Positions 51,023 through 59,896 of a DNA stretch of 64,000 nt are shown here, one piece after another; positions within the stretch are counted from its first letter, which is position 1, and each line of letters opens with the position of its first letter. Source of the stretch: Leifsonia shinshuensis (GTDB taxonomy: Bacteria; Actinomycetota; Actinomycetes; Actinomycetales; Microbacteriaceae); contig NZ_JAVDVK010000001.1 of assembly GCF_031456835.1 (NCBI RefSeq), forward strand, positions 1,488,001-1,552,000, read 5' to 3'. A program made the position numbers and the translations under genes. The notes below the pieces were generated by a model. The model searched no databases, had not been told where the DNA came from, and was given only the letters and a program-made list of their open reading frames with translations.

Positions 51023-52636
51023 GTGACTTCCGCTCCTGCCACCGACGTCGCTGCCGTGCACCGCGCCCCGGAGCGCACCGGCACCCGCCTGGACGACTGG
51101 TGGGCGCGCGTCCTCCGCACCCCCGCGCGGCTGCGGGTCTGGTACTGGGGCGCGCCGATCGGCGTGACCCTGCTGGCCGCCGTGCTCCGGCTGTGGAACC
51201 TCGGTCAGCCGCACTCGCTCGTGTTCGACGAGACCTTCTACGTGAAGGACTCCTGGACCATCTGGAACCTCGGCTACGAGGGCAGCTGGCCCGACAAGGC
51301 GGACGCGCGGTTCGCGGCCGGCCAGACGCAGATCTTCGACTCCGATCCGTCGTTCGTCGCGCATCCACCGCTCGGCAAGTGGCTCATCGGCCTCGGGATG
51401 GCCGCCACCGGCCCGGACAACTCGTTCGGCTGGCGCGTCTCCACGGCGATCGCCGGGACGCTCGCGGTGCTGCTCGTCTTCCTCATCGCCCGGATGCTGT
51501 TCCGGTCGACGATGATCGCCACGATCGCGGGTTTCCTGTTCGCGATCGACGGCCACGCGATCGTGATGAGCCGGGTGGCGCTGCTCGACGGGTTCGTGAT
51601 GTTCTTCGCGCTGCTCGCGTTCTGCTGCATCCTGCTCGACCGCAAGTGGGCGGCGGACCGGCTGGCGGCGCGCGTGGCCGCGGAGCGCGCGAATGGCCGC
51701 GACCCGGCGTGGGGGCCGGTGCTGTGGTGGCGTCCGTGGCTGATCGCCGCGGGAATCCTGTGCGGGCTGTGCGCGGGCGTGAAGTGGACGGGCTTCTACT
51801 TCCTCGCGTTCTTCGCCGTCTACACGGTGCTGGTGGATGCGCTGGCCCGACGCCGCGAGGGACTGCCCTTCTACATCAGCGGTTCACTGCTCAAGCAGGC
51901 ACCCGCGACCTTCGTGCTGATGGTCCCGCTCGCCTTCGTCGCCTACGTGGCCACCTGGGCCGGCTGGATCTTCACGGGGAACGGCTACTACCGGCACTGG
52001 GCGGAGTCGGTGCACATGCAGTGGACCGGCGGGCTCTCCTGGGTGCCGCTCTGGGTGCAGAACCTCTGGCATTACCAGACCGAGATGTACAACTACAGCA
52101 TCAACCTGCACACGCCGCATCCGTACCAGTCGAACCCGCTGACGTGGACGCTGATGCTGCGGCCCACGAGCATGTACTACGTCGGTTCCACGCAGGGACA
52201 GAACGGATGCGCGTCCTCGGCGTGCTCGGCGGCGATCACGTCGCTCGGCAACCCGCTGATCTGGTGGGCGGGAACCGCGGCGATCCTGTTCCTGCTGTAC
52301 TGGCTCGTCCGCACGCGGGATTGGCGCATCGGCCTCATCCTGACCGGGCTCGCGGCGGGCTACCTGCCGTGGTGGCTGTACATGGGCCGCACGATCTTCA
52401 CCTTCTACTCGATCGCGTTCGAGCCGTACCTGATCCTGGCGCTGACTGCCGTCATCGCGTTGATCCTGGGCAGCCGCGACGATCCGGAGCGGAGGCGGAG
52501 GCGCGGCATCCTCTGGATCGGCGTGTACCTCGTCGCGTGTGCCCTGGTCAGCGTGTTCTTCTGGCCGATCTGGACCGGCCAGCAGGTGCCGTTCTGGTTC
52601 TGGCAGATCCATATGTGGCTGCCCAGCTGGGTCTGA
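51023..52636 (+). CDS. pmt: Protein O-mannosyltransferase (Pmt family, GT39)
   Basis: Transfers mannose from polyprenyl-phosphate mannose to secreted proteins; 537 residues with about 11 membrane helices. Seen: the catalytic Asp-Glu pair in 'LVFDETFYVKDSW' (about 68-80) in the first extracytoplasmic loop, 'HPPLGKWLI', the PMT core 'CGLCAGVKWTGFYFLAFF', and the C-terminal 'LPWWLYMGRTIFTFY'. GTG start; likely leaderless. It is divergent from rsmI. Confidence 0.95.
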   Translation: MTSAPATDVAAVHRAPERTGTRLDDWWARVLRTPARLRVWYWGAPIGVTLLAAVLRLWNLGQPHSLVFDETFYVKDSWTIWNLGYEGSWPDKADARFAAGQTQIFDSDPSFVAHPPLGKWLIGLGMAATGPDNSFGWRVSTAIAGTLAVLLVFLIARMLFRSTMIATIAGFLFAIDGHAIVMSRVALLDGFVMFFALLAFCCILLDRKWAADRLAARVAAERANGRDPAWGPVLWWRPWLIAAGILCGLCAGVKWTGFYFLAFFAVYTVLVDALARRREGLPFYISGSLLKQAPATFVLMVPLAFVAYVATWAGWIFTGNGYYRHWAESVHMQWTGGLSWVPLWVQNLWHYQTEMYNYSINLHTPHPYQSNPLTWTLMLRPTSMYYVGSTQGQNGCASSACSAAITSLGNPLIWWAGTAAILFLLYWLVRTRDWRIGLILTGLAAGYLPWWLYMGRTIFTFYSIAFEPYLILALTAVIALILGSRDDPERRRRRGILWIGVYLVACALVSVFFWPIWTGQQVPFWFWQIHMWLPSWV

Positions 52637-52689
52637 CCCGGCGGCCGGACGCACTGGCGGTGTCGGAGGGCGGTGGTAGACCGAGTGGT

Positions 52690-54282
52690 ATGACGGATGC
52701 CGAACAGCCCCTCGATCTCGTCCCGCTGCCCGGGAGCGAGCGCCCCGACCGACCCGGATTCCAGGCCCACGGCGGCCTCGCGCCGGACTCGCGCGTCGAC
52801 GCGACCCTCGTCCTGCGGCGCAGGGAGCCGCTGCCGGAGAGCGCCTTCGCTCAGCCGCTGAGCCGCGAGGAGCTGGCCGAGCGGTACGGCGCGGCGCCCG
52901 ACGACGTCTCGCTGGTGCGCGACACGCTCCAGGGTCTCGGCCTCACGATCGACGAAGTGGATGCGGGCGCCCGCCGGGTGCGGGTGTCCGGCCCGGTGCA
53001 GATCATGGCGCGCGTCTTCGGCACCGATCTGGCTCAGTCGACCCGCGACGACGCCGGCGACGACGCACCGACCTACCGGCAGCGCACGGGCGGGCTGAGC
53101 ATCCCGGCCGCGCTGGACGGGGTGGTCACCGCCGTGCTCGGCCTCGACGACCGGCCCCAGGCGCGGGCGCAGTTCCGGTACGTCCCGGCAGCGGCGGTCA
53201 ACACCAGCTACACGCCGCCGGAGCTCGGCCGCGTCTACGAGTTCCCCGAGGGGACGGACGGCAGCGGCCAGACCATCGCGATCATCGAGCTCGGCGGCGG
53301 GTACGTGCAGTCCGATCTCGACACGTACTTCGCCGGGCTCGGCATCCCGACACCGTCCGTCACCGCGGTCGGCGTCGACGGCGGGTCCAACGCGCCGGAG
53401 GGCAACCCCAACGGCGCGGACGGCGAGGTGATGCTCGATATCGAGGTGGCGGGCGCGCTCGCCCCGGGCGCGAACATCGTCGTGTACTTCGCGCCGAACA
53501 CCGACGCCGGGTTCCTCGACGCGGTGTCGACCGCCGCGCACGCCGACCCGACCCCGGCCGCCATCAGCATCAGCTGGGGCCAGTCGGAGGACCAGTGGAC
53601 GGCCCAGGCCCGCACCGCCTTCGACCAGGCGCTGCAGGATGCGGCCGCACTCGGCGTGACGACGACGGCCGCGGCCGGCGACGACGGCAGCAGCGACCGG
53701 GTCGGCGACGGCCGGCCCCACGTCGACTTCCCGGCCTCCTCCCCGCACGCCCTGGCCTGCGGCGGGACGCGCCTGGAGGCGGACGGCGACACCGGTACCG
53801 TGCACTCGGAGACGGTCTGGAACAACGGGACGGGCGGCGGCGCGACCGGCGGCGGCGTCAGCGCCGTCTTCCCGCTGCCGTCGTGGCAGAAGGGCGTCGG
53901 CGTGCCGTCCGGCGCGGACGGCACCGACGCGGGAGGGACCGCCAACGGACCGGGCGGACGCGGCGTTCCCGACGTCTCCGCCGTCGCCGACCCGCAGACC
54001 GGCTACCAGGTGCGCGTCGACGGCCAGGACACGGTGATCGGCGGCACCAGCGCCGTCGCGCCGCTCTGGGCGGCACTCGTCGCGCGGATCGTCCAGTCGA
54101 CCGGGAAGCCGCTGGGGCTCGCGCAGCCCGCGCTCTACGACGCTGTGCCGGCGGGGACGGTCGCCGACGGCTTCCGCGACATCACCACGGGCGACAACGG
54201 CGCGTACCGGGCGGCTCCGGGATGGGATGCGTGCACCGGCCTCGGCGTGCCGAACGGCACGTCGCTGCTGTCGGCGCTCTGA
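52690..54282 (+). CDS. S53-family (sedolisin/kumamolisin) serine-carboxyl peptidase
   Basis: 530 residues. N-terminal prodomain (about 1-165, with 'PLSREELAERYGA' and 'VFGTDLAQS'), then a subtilisin-like domain. Catalytic set: E246 and D250 in GEVMLDIEVAG, the oxyanion Asp in AAAGDDGSSD (331-332), and S454 in GGTSAVAPLW. A C-terminal calcium site 'GFRDITTGDNGAY' is present. All residues needed for autoprocessing are there. No signal peptide is visible at the N-terminus, though such enzymes usually act outside the cell. ATG 52690 follows pmt by 53 bases; it may be in its transcript. Confidence 0.92.
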   Translation: MTDAEQPLDLVPLPGSERPDRPGFQAHGGLAPDSRVDATLVLRRREPLPESAFAQPLSREELAERYGAAPDDVSLVRDTLQGLGLTIDEVDAGARRVRVSGPVQIMARVFGTDLAQSTRDDAGDDAPTYRQRTGGLSIPAALDGVVTAVLGLDDRPQARAQFRYVPAAAVNTSYTPPELGRVYEFPEGTDGSGQTIAIIELGGGYVQSDLDTYFAGLGIPTPSVTAVGVDGGSNAPEGNPNGADGEVMLDIEVAGALAPGANIVVYFAPNTDAGFLDAVSTAAHADPTPAAISISWGQSEDQWTAQARTAFDQALQDAAALGVTTTAAAGDDGSSDRVGDGRPHVDFPASSPHALACGGTRLEADGDTGTVHSETVWNNGTGGGATGGGVSAVFPLPSWQKGVGVPSGADGTDAGGTANGPGGRGVPDVSAVADPQTGYQVRVDGQDTVIGGTSAVAPLWAALVARIVQSTGKPLGLAQPALYDAVPAGTVADGFRDITTGDNGAYRAAPGWDACTGLGVPNGTSLLSAL

Positions 54283-54373
54283 GCGGGCGCCCGGCGGCGC
54301 GGCACGGCGACGAGGGCCGGCGCCGCGGCGAGGACGGTCGGGCGCCGGTCCGTTCTCTCGGCAGAATGGACCG

Positions 54374-55399
54374 GTGAGCTCCGCTTCCCCCGTCGCCCGG
54401 CCCGTCGCGCCCTGGCTCCCGGGCCTCGTCGCGTGCGCCGCCGCGGCGGCCGTCGCGTGGGGCGTGCACTGGCTCGTGCCCGCCGTACCGTTGCTGACGG
54501 CCGCCGTCGTGCTCGGCATCGTCGTCGGCCAGCTGCCGGTCGCGCGCCCGGCGGTGACGGGCCGGCTGGCGCCCGGGCTCTCGCTGAGCGCAAAGCGGCT
54601 GATGCGGATCGGCGTGGTCCTGCTCGGACTCAAGCTGAGCCTCGGCGACATCGCCCACCTCGGCTGGGTCGCCATCCTCACCACGGTCGCGGTCGTCCTG
54701 CTCAGCTTCGCGGGCACCTTCTGGATCGGGCGCCTGCTCCGGCTGCCCGGTCACCAGCCGCTGCTCATCGCCACCGGTTTCTCGATCTGCGGAGCCTCCG
54801 CGATCGGGGCGATGAGCAGCGTCGTGAAGCCGAAGGACGAGGAGGCGGCGACCCCGGTCGCCCTGGTGACCCTGTGCGGCACGCTCGCGATCTTCGTGCT
54901 GCCCCTGCTGTGGCATCCCCTCGGCCTGGATGCGCAGCAGTTCGGCCACTGGGTCGGCGCGGGCGTGCACGATGTCGGCCAGGTCGTCGCCACGGCGCAG
55001 CTCGCCGGCGCGGCCGCCCTCGCGGTCGCCGTGGTGGTCAAGCTGACCCGCGTGCTGATGCTGGCGCCGATGGTCGCGATCGCGGCCGTCGTCGAGCGCC
55101 GTCGCCACGTGGCCGGCGACCCGTCGGTGAAGCGCCCGCCGATCGTCCCGCTGTTCGTGGCGGGGTTCCTGCTCGCGGTGCTGATCCGCACCTTCGTGCC
55201 GCTCCCGGCCGCCGTGACGGACGGTGCGGATACGGCGCAGACGGTCCTGCTCGCGATGGCGCTGTTCGGGCTCGGCACGGCGGTGCGGCTGCGGACCCTG
55301 CTCGGGACCGGCTGGCGCGCGCTCGTCACCGCGCTCGCCTCCTGGGCGCTGATCGCCGCGCTCGCGCTGGTCGCCGTCTGGGTGAGCACGGCCGCCTGA
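54374..55399 (+). CDS. YeiH/UPF0324 family membrane protein
   Basis: 341 residues, about 10 helices, of the YeiH (UPF0324, 'conserved hypothetical protein 698') family of putative sulfate/anion exporters. Seen: 'RIGVVLLGLKLSLGDI', 'IATGFSICGASAIGAMSSVVK' and 'AGVHDVGQVVATA', which are family hallmarks. GTG 54374 lies six bases after a -10-like CAGAAT. No LysR partner, often next to yeiH, is present. Confidence 0.85.
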   Translation: MSSASPVARPVAPWLPGLVACAAAAAVAWGVHWLVPAVPLLTAAVVLGIVVGQLPVARPAVTGRLAPGLSLSAKRLMRIGVVLLGLKLSLGDIAHLGWVAILTTVAVVLLSFAGTFWIGRLLRLPGHQPLLIATGFSICGASAIGAMSSVVKPKDEEAATPVALVTLCGTLAIFVLPLLWHPLGLDAQQFGHWVGAGVHDVGQVVATAQLAGAAALAVAVVVKLTRVLMLAPMVAIAAVVERRRHVAGDPSVKRPPIVPLFVAGFLLAVLIRTFVPLPAAVTDGADTAQTVLLAMALFGLGTAVRLRTLLGTGWRALVTALASWALIAALALVAVWVSTAA

Positions 55400-55430
55400 C
55401 GCAGGCGCGGCCGGCGCCGGCATCGAGGGG

Positions 55431-56012
55431 TCAGGCGCGCGCCACGATGTGGAAGACGTGCCAGTGCTTCGGGCCGTCGAACGACATGCCGCGACGGTCG
55501 TCCTCGGCCAGCTGCAGCACGTCCATCCCGGCGAGCATCCCCTCCACCTGGCGTCGCTCGTGGAAGCTCATGCCGGGGCGGCCCGCCCACTCGTCGTTCG
55601 GGCCGAACAGCTCGCCGGCGAAGAGCCCGCCAGGCCGCAGCGCCTCGCGGATGTCCGCCCAGAGGTACGGGAAGTGGCTCTCGTCGCAGAAAGGCAGCGC
55701 GAAGCCCGCGTAGACGAGGTCGGCGGGCGGAAGCTCGCCGAGCTGCTCGAAGGTCGACCGCCGGACGGTCACGCGCTCGCCTGCCTCGGCGGACAGCCCC
55801 GCGCGCACCCGCTGTTCGACGCCGGGGTCCGCATCCACCGCCAGCACCCGCCAGCCATGCTCCGCCAGGTGACGCGTCTCCACGCCGTCGCCGCAGCCGA
55901 GGTCGATCGCCTCGCCGGGCGGTCCGTCCCAGGCGGCGAGGGCGCTCTGGAAGGTGGGACGCACACCGCGGCCGCCCTGCTTCTCGTAGAACTGGGACCA
56001 GTCGAACGCCAT
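55431..56012 (-). CDS. Class I SAM-dependent methyltransferase
   Basis: 193 residues. Motif I AIDLGCGDGVETRHL (about 35-49), then 'VLAVDADPG' (motif II acidic residue) and 'ADLVYAGFALPFC' (motif IV region). The substrate is unknown; the short form resembles TehB/Methyltransf_25 proteins. Read from an ATG with a TAGGCT -10 seven bases upstream. It converges with the YeiH gene and diverges from the BTAD regulator. Confidence 0.82.
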   Translation of the reverse strand: MAFDWSQFYEKQGGRGVRPTFQSALAAWDGPPGEAIDLGCGDGVETRHLAEHGWRVLAVDADPGVEQRVRAGLSAEAGERVTVRRSTFEQLGELPPADLVYAGFALPFCDESHFPYLWADIREALRPGGLFAGELFGPNDEWAGRPGMSFHERRQVEGMLAGMDVLQLAEDDRRGMSFDGPKHWHVFHIVARA

Positions 56013-56019
56013 GGGGCCG

Positions 56020-56025
56020 AGCCTA
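56020..56025 (-). promoter_or_regulatory. Leaderless -10 element for the methyltransferase gene
   Basis: TAGGCT on the minus strand (56025-56020), seven bases before the ATG at 56012. It shares the 51-base divergent region with the promoter at 56051-56056. Confidence 0.5.
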
Positions 56026-56050
56026 CCCGCGCGGTGTCGGGCGCACTGGC

Positions 56051-56056
56051 TATGAT
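56051..56056 (+). promoter_or_regulatory. Leaderless -10 element for the BTAD regulator
   Basis: TATGAT, a near-consensus -10, seven bases before the GTG at 56064. It argues for GTG 56064 as start rather than the in-frame ATG at 56052, which lies inside the -10. Confidence 0.6.
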
Positions 56057-56063
56057 CGGGCGG

Positions 56064-59000
56064 GTGCAGACCGCGCCACCGCCACCCCGCGTCGCCGTCC
56101 TCGGCCCGGTGCTCGTGGAGGACCGGCGCGGCACGTTGACGGAACCCTCCGGCGCACTCGGCAAGAGCCTGATCGTCGCGCTGGTGCTCGCCCGGGGTGC
56201 GGCGAGCGTCCCGTCGCTGGTCGAGGACCTCTGGGACGACCGCCCGCCCCGCCAGGAGCGCGCCGCCCTGCAGACGCTCGTGTCGCGGGTGCGCACGACG
56301 AGCGCCGACGGCCTGCTCGAGTCCACCCCCGGCGGCTACGCACTGGCCGTCGCCCCGGAGCAGACCGACCTCGGACGCGCCCGCGCCGCGGCCGACCGGG
56401 CGACGGCGGCACTCCGTGCCGGGGATGCGGCCGCGGCGGTCGCCGAGTCCACCGCTGCCCTCTCGCTGTGGCGCGGCCAGCCGGGGGCCGAACTCGGCGC
56501 GACCGCCCTCGCGGACGAACTGCAGCGGACCGCCGCCGAGCTGCGCGACGACCTGCTGCTGATCCGGGCCCGCGCCCGCCGGGCGACCGGCGACCACTCC
56601 GGTGCGCTCGCCGATCTGCATCCGCTGCTCGAGGCGCGGCCGCTCGACGAGACGCTGCGCCTCGAACAGCTGCGCACGCTCGCCGCCGCCGGCCGGCGCA
56701 GCGAGGCCCTGCTCGCCTTCGCCGAGCTGAAGGAGGCGCTGCTCGACCGGCTCGGGACGCGTCCCGGCCCCGAGCTGGTCGCGCTCAACGCAGAGCTGCT
56801 CGCCGCCGACGAGGACGAGCGGCCGTCCGCTCCCCGCCGGGTGCGCATCGGGCTGCGGAGCGCCCCGAACGCGCTGGTCGGACGCGAGTACGACCTGGAG
56901 GCGGTCGAGGATCTCGTCGCGACCTCGCGTCTGACGACCATCCTCGGGCCCGGCGGCCTCGGCAAGACCCGGCTCGCGCAGGAGGTCGGCAACCGCGCCG
57001 TCCACACGCCGGCGGTGATCGTCGTCGAGCTGGCCAGCGTGCGGTCGGGCGAGGATGTGGAGCTCGCGTTCGCCTCCACCCTCGGCATCCGGGAGGCACG
57101 GGCCGTGCGTCCGACCGACCCGGGCTCGCAGCTCGACCTGCGCTCCCGCATCCTGGGCCTGCTGTCGGAGCGCGAGACCCTGCTCATCGTCGACAACTGC
57201 GAGCACATCGTGGACGCGGTGGCCGCGTACGTGCAGGACATCCTCGACTCGACGAGCACCGTGCGAGTGCTGGCGACGAGCCGGGCGCCGCTGGCGATCG
57301 GCGCGGAGCGCGTGTACCCGCTGGACTCGCTGAAGAGCACGGACGGGGTCGGCGGGAAGCCTGCGGCGGGTGCGGACGGCACCGGCGGGAAGCGCGCGGC
57401 GGGCGCGGACGGCGCCGGCGGGAAGCGCGCGGCCGGCCCGAACTCGGCGGGTGCGGACGCTGCTCGCGGATCGTCCGCGACGGCCGCCGACGGCTACGGA
57501 CCGGCGGTCGCCCTCTTCGTGGAACGCGCCCGCGCCGCGCGACCTGCGGCCGTCCTCCCGCTCGACGTGGTCGCGCGCCTCTGCGACCGGCTCGACGGCC
57601 TCCCCCTCGCCATCGAGCTCGCCGCCGCGCGCACCCGCTCCCTCTCCGTGGACGAGATCGAGCGCCGCCTCGGCAACCGCTTCGCCCTGCTCACCGGCGG
57701 CGAGCGCACCGCGCCCGAGCGGCACCGCACGCTGTTCGCCGTGATCGAGTGGAGCTGGAACCTCCTCGGCACGTCCGAGCAGGCCCTGCTGCGGCGGCTC
57801 TCGCGCTTCCCCGACGGTTTCAGCGCCGAGGCGGCGGAGGCCGTGGCCGGCAGCCGCGCATCCACCGTGCTCGACGACCTGGACGCGCTCGTCGCGCAGT
57901 CCCTCGTGACCGTCACCGAGGACGGCAGCACCGGGCTGCTGCGGTACCGGATGCTCGAGACGGTCCGCGAGTTCGGCGACAACGCGCTCGTCGCCGCGGG
58001 CGAGGAGGACGAGGTCCGCGACGGGATGGACGCGTGGGCCGTCGCATTCTGCCGGGATGCGCTCTCCGTGATGCACGGTCGGCAGCAGGTGGCGACGTTC
58101 CAGCGGGTCACCGCCGAACAGGACAACCTCGTGACGGTACTTCGTTCGGCGCTCGAGGGCGGCCGTCGCGAGACCGTCGCCGCCGTGTTCGCCACCCTGT
58201 CGTACTACTGGTCGCTGCGCAGCGCGCACTCGGAGGTCATCGGCTTCGGGGGCGCCGTGATGGACGCCCTCGCGCGCTGGGAGCCCGAGGGCGAGTTCCG
58301 CGAGGCGGCGGCCGCGTGCTACACCGTCCTGGGCGGCACCTTCCTCTTCATCGACGTGCGCACATCCGCCCGCGCGATCTCCGGCCTCCGGCACCTCCGC
58401 CGCACGAAGCCGTTCGCCGACTCGCGGCTCGATGCGATGGCGGCCCTCGTGCTCAACGCGGGCAAGGTGAAGGAGGGGCTCGAGCTGCTGGAGACGTACG
58501 CCGTCTCGCCCGACCCGGAGCGCGCGACGATCGGCAACCTGCTGCTGGCCCAGCTGCGCGAGAACTCCGGGGAGCTGGATGCGGCGCTCGCCTCCGCGAC
58601 CCGCGCCTGGGAGAGGGCGAACGAGGCGGGAGACGCGTGGTCGCTCGCGTCGGCCGCGCAGTCGATCGCCCAGTGCCACAGCCAGCTCGCGCATCCCGCC
58701 GAGGCCCTGGAGTGGGGGCAGCGGGCGTACGACCAGCTCGCCCAGCTGCAGGCGGACGGCGACCTCCGCCAGCTCGACTGGCTGATCGCGATGAACGCGA
58801 TCTCGAGCGGCGACACCGCCCGCGGCCGGCTGCTGCTGGAGCGGTACCTGGCCGCCGAGCCGGACCGCGCGGGATTCGACTACGCCGACTACTACGCGAT
58901 CGGCTACGCCGGGATGGCAGAGATCGCGCTGGCCGAGGACGACCCGGCGGAGGCGGTCCGGCTGTACGACGAGGCGCTCGGCGCCTTCGGCGACGCCCCG

Positions 59001-59483
59001 ACCGCGGCGGAGCGGACCCTCAACCCGTGGACGATCATGCTCGCCGCCGCGGCGCTGGTCGCGCGGCTGCACGTGATCGGCACCGACCCCGACGTGGTCG
59101 ACCGGGACGAGACGGATGCGGCGGCGGTCGCCCTCCGCCGGCGCATCCTGGTGAGCGCGCGGCTCAACCCGCCGGCGCTCGACCGTCCGGTGATCGGCTC
59201 CGGGATGTCGGGCTTCTCCGTGTGGATGCTCGACGCGCGCACGGCGGAGCGGCACGCCGCATCCACCTCCTGGGTCGACGACGGCCTGACGCTGTTCGCG
59301 CTCGCCGGCCGGGCGAACGCCCGCCAGGACGTCGCGAGCCTGCACCGCGACGCGCTCGCCGACCGGATCGACGCGACCTGGGGCCGCGACCGTCTGGCGG
59401 CGGCGACCGCCGCCGTGGAGACGCTGTCTCCCGCCGACGCCGTGGCGCGCGGGCTCCGGCTGCTGTCCGACCTGCGGCCGTAG
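56064..59483 (+). CDS. AfsR/SARP-type regulator with BTAD, NB-ARC-like ATPase and TPR domains
   Basis: 1139 residues. N-terminal winged helix (about 5-95) and bacterial transcriptional activator domain (about 100-245, 'RPLDETLRLEQLRTLAAAGR'), ATPase with Walker A GPGGLGKT (about 295-302) and 'LLIVDNCEHIVDA' (Walker B), a winged-helix/ARC module ('EWSWNLLGTSEQALLRRLSRFPDGF') and long TPR-like repeats to the end. Residues ~430-460 are a tandem Gly/Ala/Lys repeat inside the ATPase region (see repeat 57351-57443). It is an orphan: no biosynthetic cluster adjoins it. A family B palindrome follows the gene. Confidence 0.88.
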   Translation: MQTAPPPPRVAVLGPVLVEDRRGTLTEPSGALGKSLIVALVLARGAASVPSLVEDLWDDRPPRQERAALQTLVSRVRTTSADGLLESTPGGYALAVAPEQTDLGRARAAADRATAALRAGDAAAAVAESTAALSLWRGQPGAELGATALADELQRTAAELRDDLLLIRARARRATGDHSGALADLHPLLEARPLDETLRLEQLRTLAAAGRRSEALLAFAELKEALLDRLGTRPGPELVALNAELLAADEDERPSAPRRVRIGLRSAPNALVGREYDLEAVEDLVATSRLTTILGPGGLGKTRLAQEVGNRAVHTPAVIVVELASVRSGEDVELAFASTLGIREARAVRPTDPGSQLDLRSRILGLLSERETLLIVDNCEHIVDAVAAYVQDILDSTSTVRVLATSRAPLAIGAERVYPLDSLKSTDGVGGKPAAGADGTGGKRAAGADGAGGKRAAGPNSAGADAARGSSATAADGYGPAVALFVERARAARPAAVLPLDVVARLCDRLDGLPLAIELAAARTRSLSVDEIERRLGNRFALLTGGERTAPERHRTLFAVIEWSWNLLGTSEQALLRRLSRFPDGFSAEAAEAVAGSRASTVLDDLDALVAQSLVTVTEDGSTGLLRYRMLETVREFGDNALVAAGEEDEVRDGMDAWAVAFCRDALSVMHGRQQVATFQRVTAEQDNLVTVLRSALEGGRRETVAAVFATLSYYWSLRSAHSEVIGFGGAVMDALARWEPEGEFREAAAACYTVLGGTFLFIDVRTSARAISGLRHLRRTKPFADSRLDAMAALVLNAGKVKEGLELLETYAVSPDPERATIGNLLLAQLRENSGELDAALASATRAWERANEAGDAWSLASAAQSIAQCHSQLAHPAEALEWGQRAYDQLAQLQADGDLRQLDWLIAMNAISSGDTARGRLLLERYLAAEPDRAGFDYADYYAIGYAGMAEIALAEDDPAEAVRLYDEALGAFGDAPTAAERTLNPWTIMLAAAALVARLHVIGTDPDVVDRDETDAAAVALRRRILVSARLNPPALDRPVIGSGMSGFSVWMLDARTAERHAASTSWVDDGLTLFALAGRANARQDVASLHRDALADRIDATWGRDRLAAATAAVETLSPADAVARGLRLLSDLRP
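57351..57443 (+). repeat. In-frame 33-bp tandem repeat within the BTAD regulator gene
   Basis: Units at 57351-57383 and 57384-57416, and a third partial unit from 57417. Each encodes 11 residues close to GGKRAAGADGA. Multiples of three keep the frame. It lies in the loop between the ATPase strand 'ERVYPLDSL' and 'AVALFVERA', where relatives have a short linker. Confidence 0.8.
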
Positions 59484-59539
59484 CGGCCGGCGCCGCGCGG
59501 CTGGCGCCCGGTATGCGCGCGGCCCGGCCCGCCCGCCCG

Positions 59540-59599
59540 CCCCGCCATCGAGGGGCGCAACACGCCGTTATCCGCCGCCGATAACGGCGTGTTGCGCCC
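59540..59599. repeat. Palindromic intergenic element, family B, copy 2
   Basis: Perfect 20-bp inverted repeat: arms 59553-59572 and 59580-59599, seven-base loop; core CGCAACACGCCGTTATC. The left border CCCCGCCATCGAG (59540-59552) matches the border of families A and B elsewhere. It lies 57 bases after the BTAD regulator stop, in inverted orientation to copy 1 (17863). Confidence 0.92.
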
Positions 59600-59609
59600 T
59601 TCGTTCAAG

Positions 59610-59648
59610 CAACTCGGGTTGACAACTCACGATAAGCAACTAAGGTTG
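59610..59648 (+). promoter_or_regulatory. Promoter and twin operators of the HTH/Clp-N operon
   Basis: Perfect -35 TTGACA (59619-59624), 16-base spacer, -10 TAAGGT (59641-59646), then seven bases to the ATG at 59654 (leaderless). Two 12-base palindromes, CAACTCGGGTTG (59610-59621) and CAACTAAGGTTG (59637-59648), centred 27 bases apart, cover the -35 and the -10. A regulator bound to both would shut the promoter; the small HTH protein encoded next is the obvious candidate (inference). Confidence 0.75.
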
Positions 59649-59653
59649 CTTCC

Positions 59654-59896
59654 ATGACTCCGAAAGCACCGTTCCCCGACCCGGTCGGAGGCGTCGCCGA
59701 CGGGCTCGCCGCGGTGGTCGCCCTGCGCGAGCTCGCCGACCGCCTCGAAGACGCCGAGGTCGAACGCGCCCTCCGCGAGGGCTGGAGCTGGACCCAGATC
59801 GCCGACGCGCTCGGCATCACGCGGCAGGCGGTCCACAAGAAGCATCTGCGCCGGGTGGCCGCGGCCGGCGTCGACCTGAGGAGACGAAATGTCTGA
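59654..59896 (+). CDS. Small helix-turn-helix protein
   Basis: 80 residues. The HTH sits at about 42-68 ('LREGWSWTQIADALGITRQAVHKKHLRRV'), like sigma-70 region 4/AsnC-type HTHs that occur as short proteins in actinobacteria. It overlaps the Clp-N gene by eight bases; this HTH plus Clp-N pair recurs in actinobacterial genomes. Probably an autoregulator acting on the twin palindromes upstream. Confidence 0.8.
   Translation: MTPKAPFPDPVGGVADGLAAVVALRELADRLEDAEVERALREGWSWTQIADALGITRQAVHKKHLRRVAAAGVDLRRRNV

Noticed and set aside
55400..55430. Family B border remnant (ATCGAGGGG) between the convergent YeiH and methyltransferase genes
   Set aside because: Only nine bases match and no palindrome follows; could be chance.
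55431..59345. A 1304-codon minus-strand open frame opposite the BTAD regulator
   Set aside because: Only its last 193 codons (55431-56012) form a recognisable methyltransferase; the rest is antisense noise.
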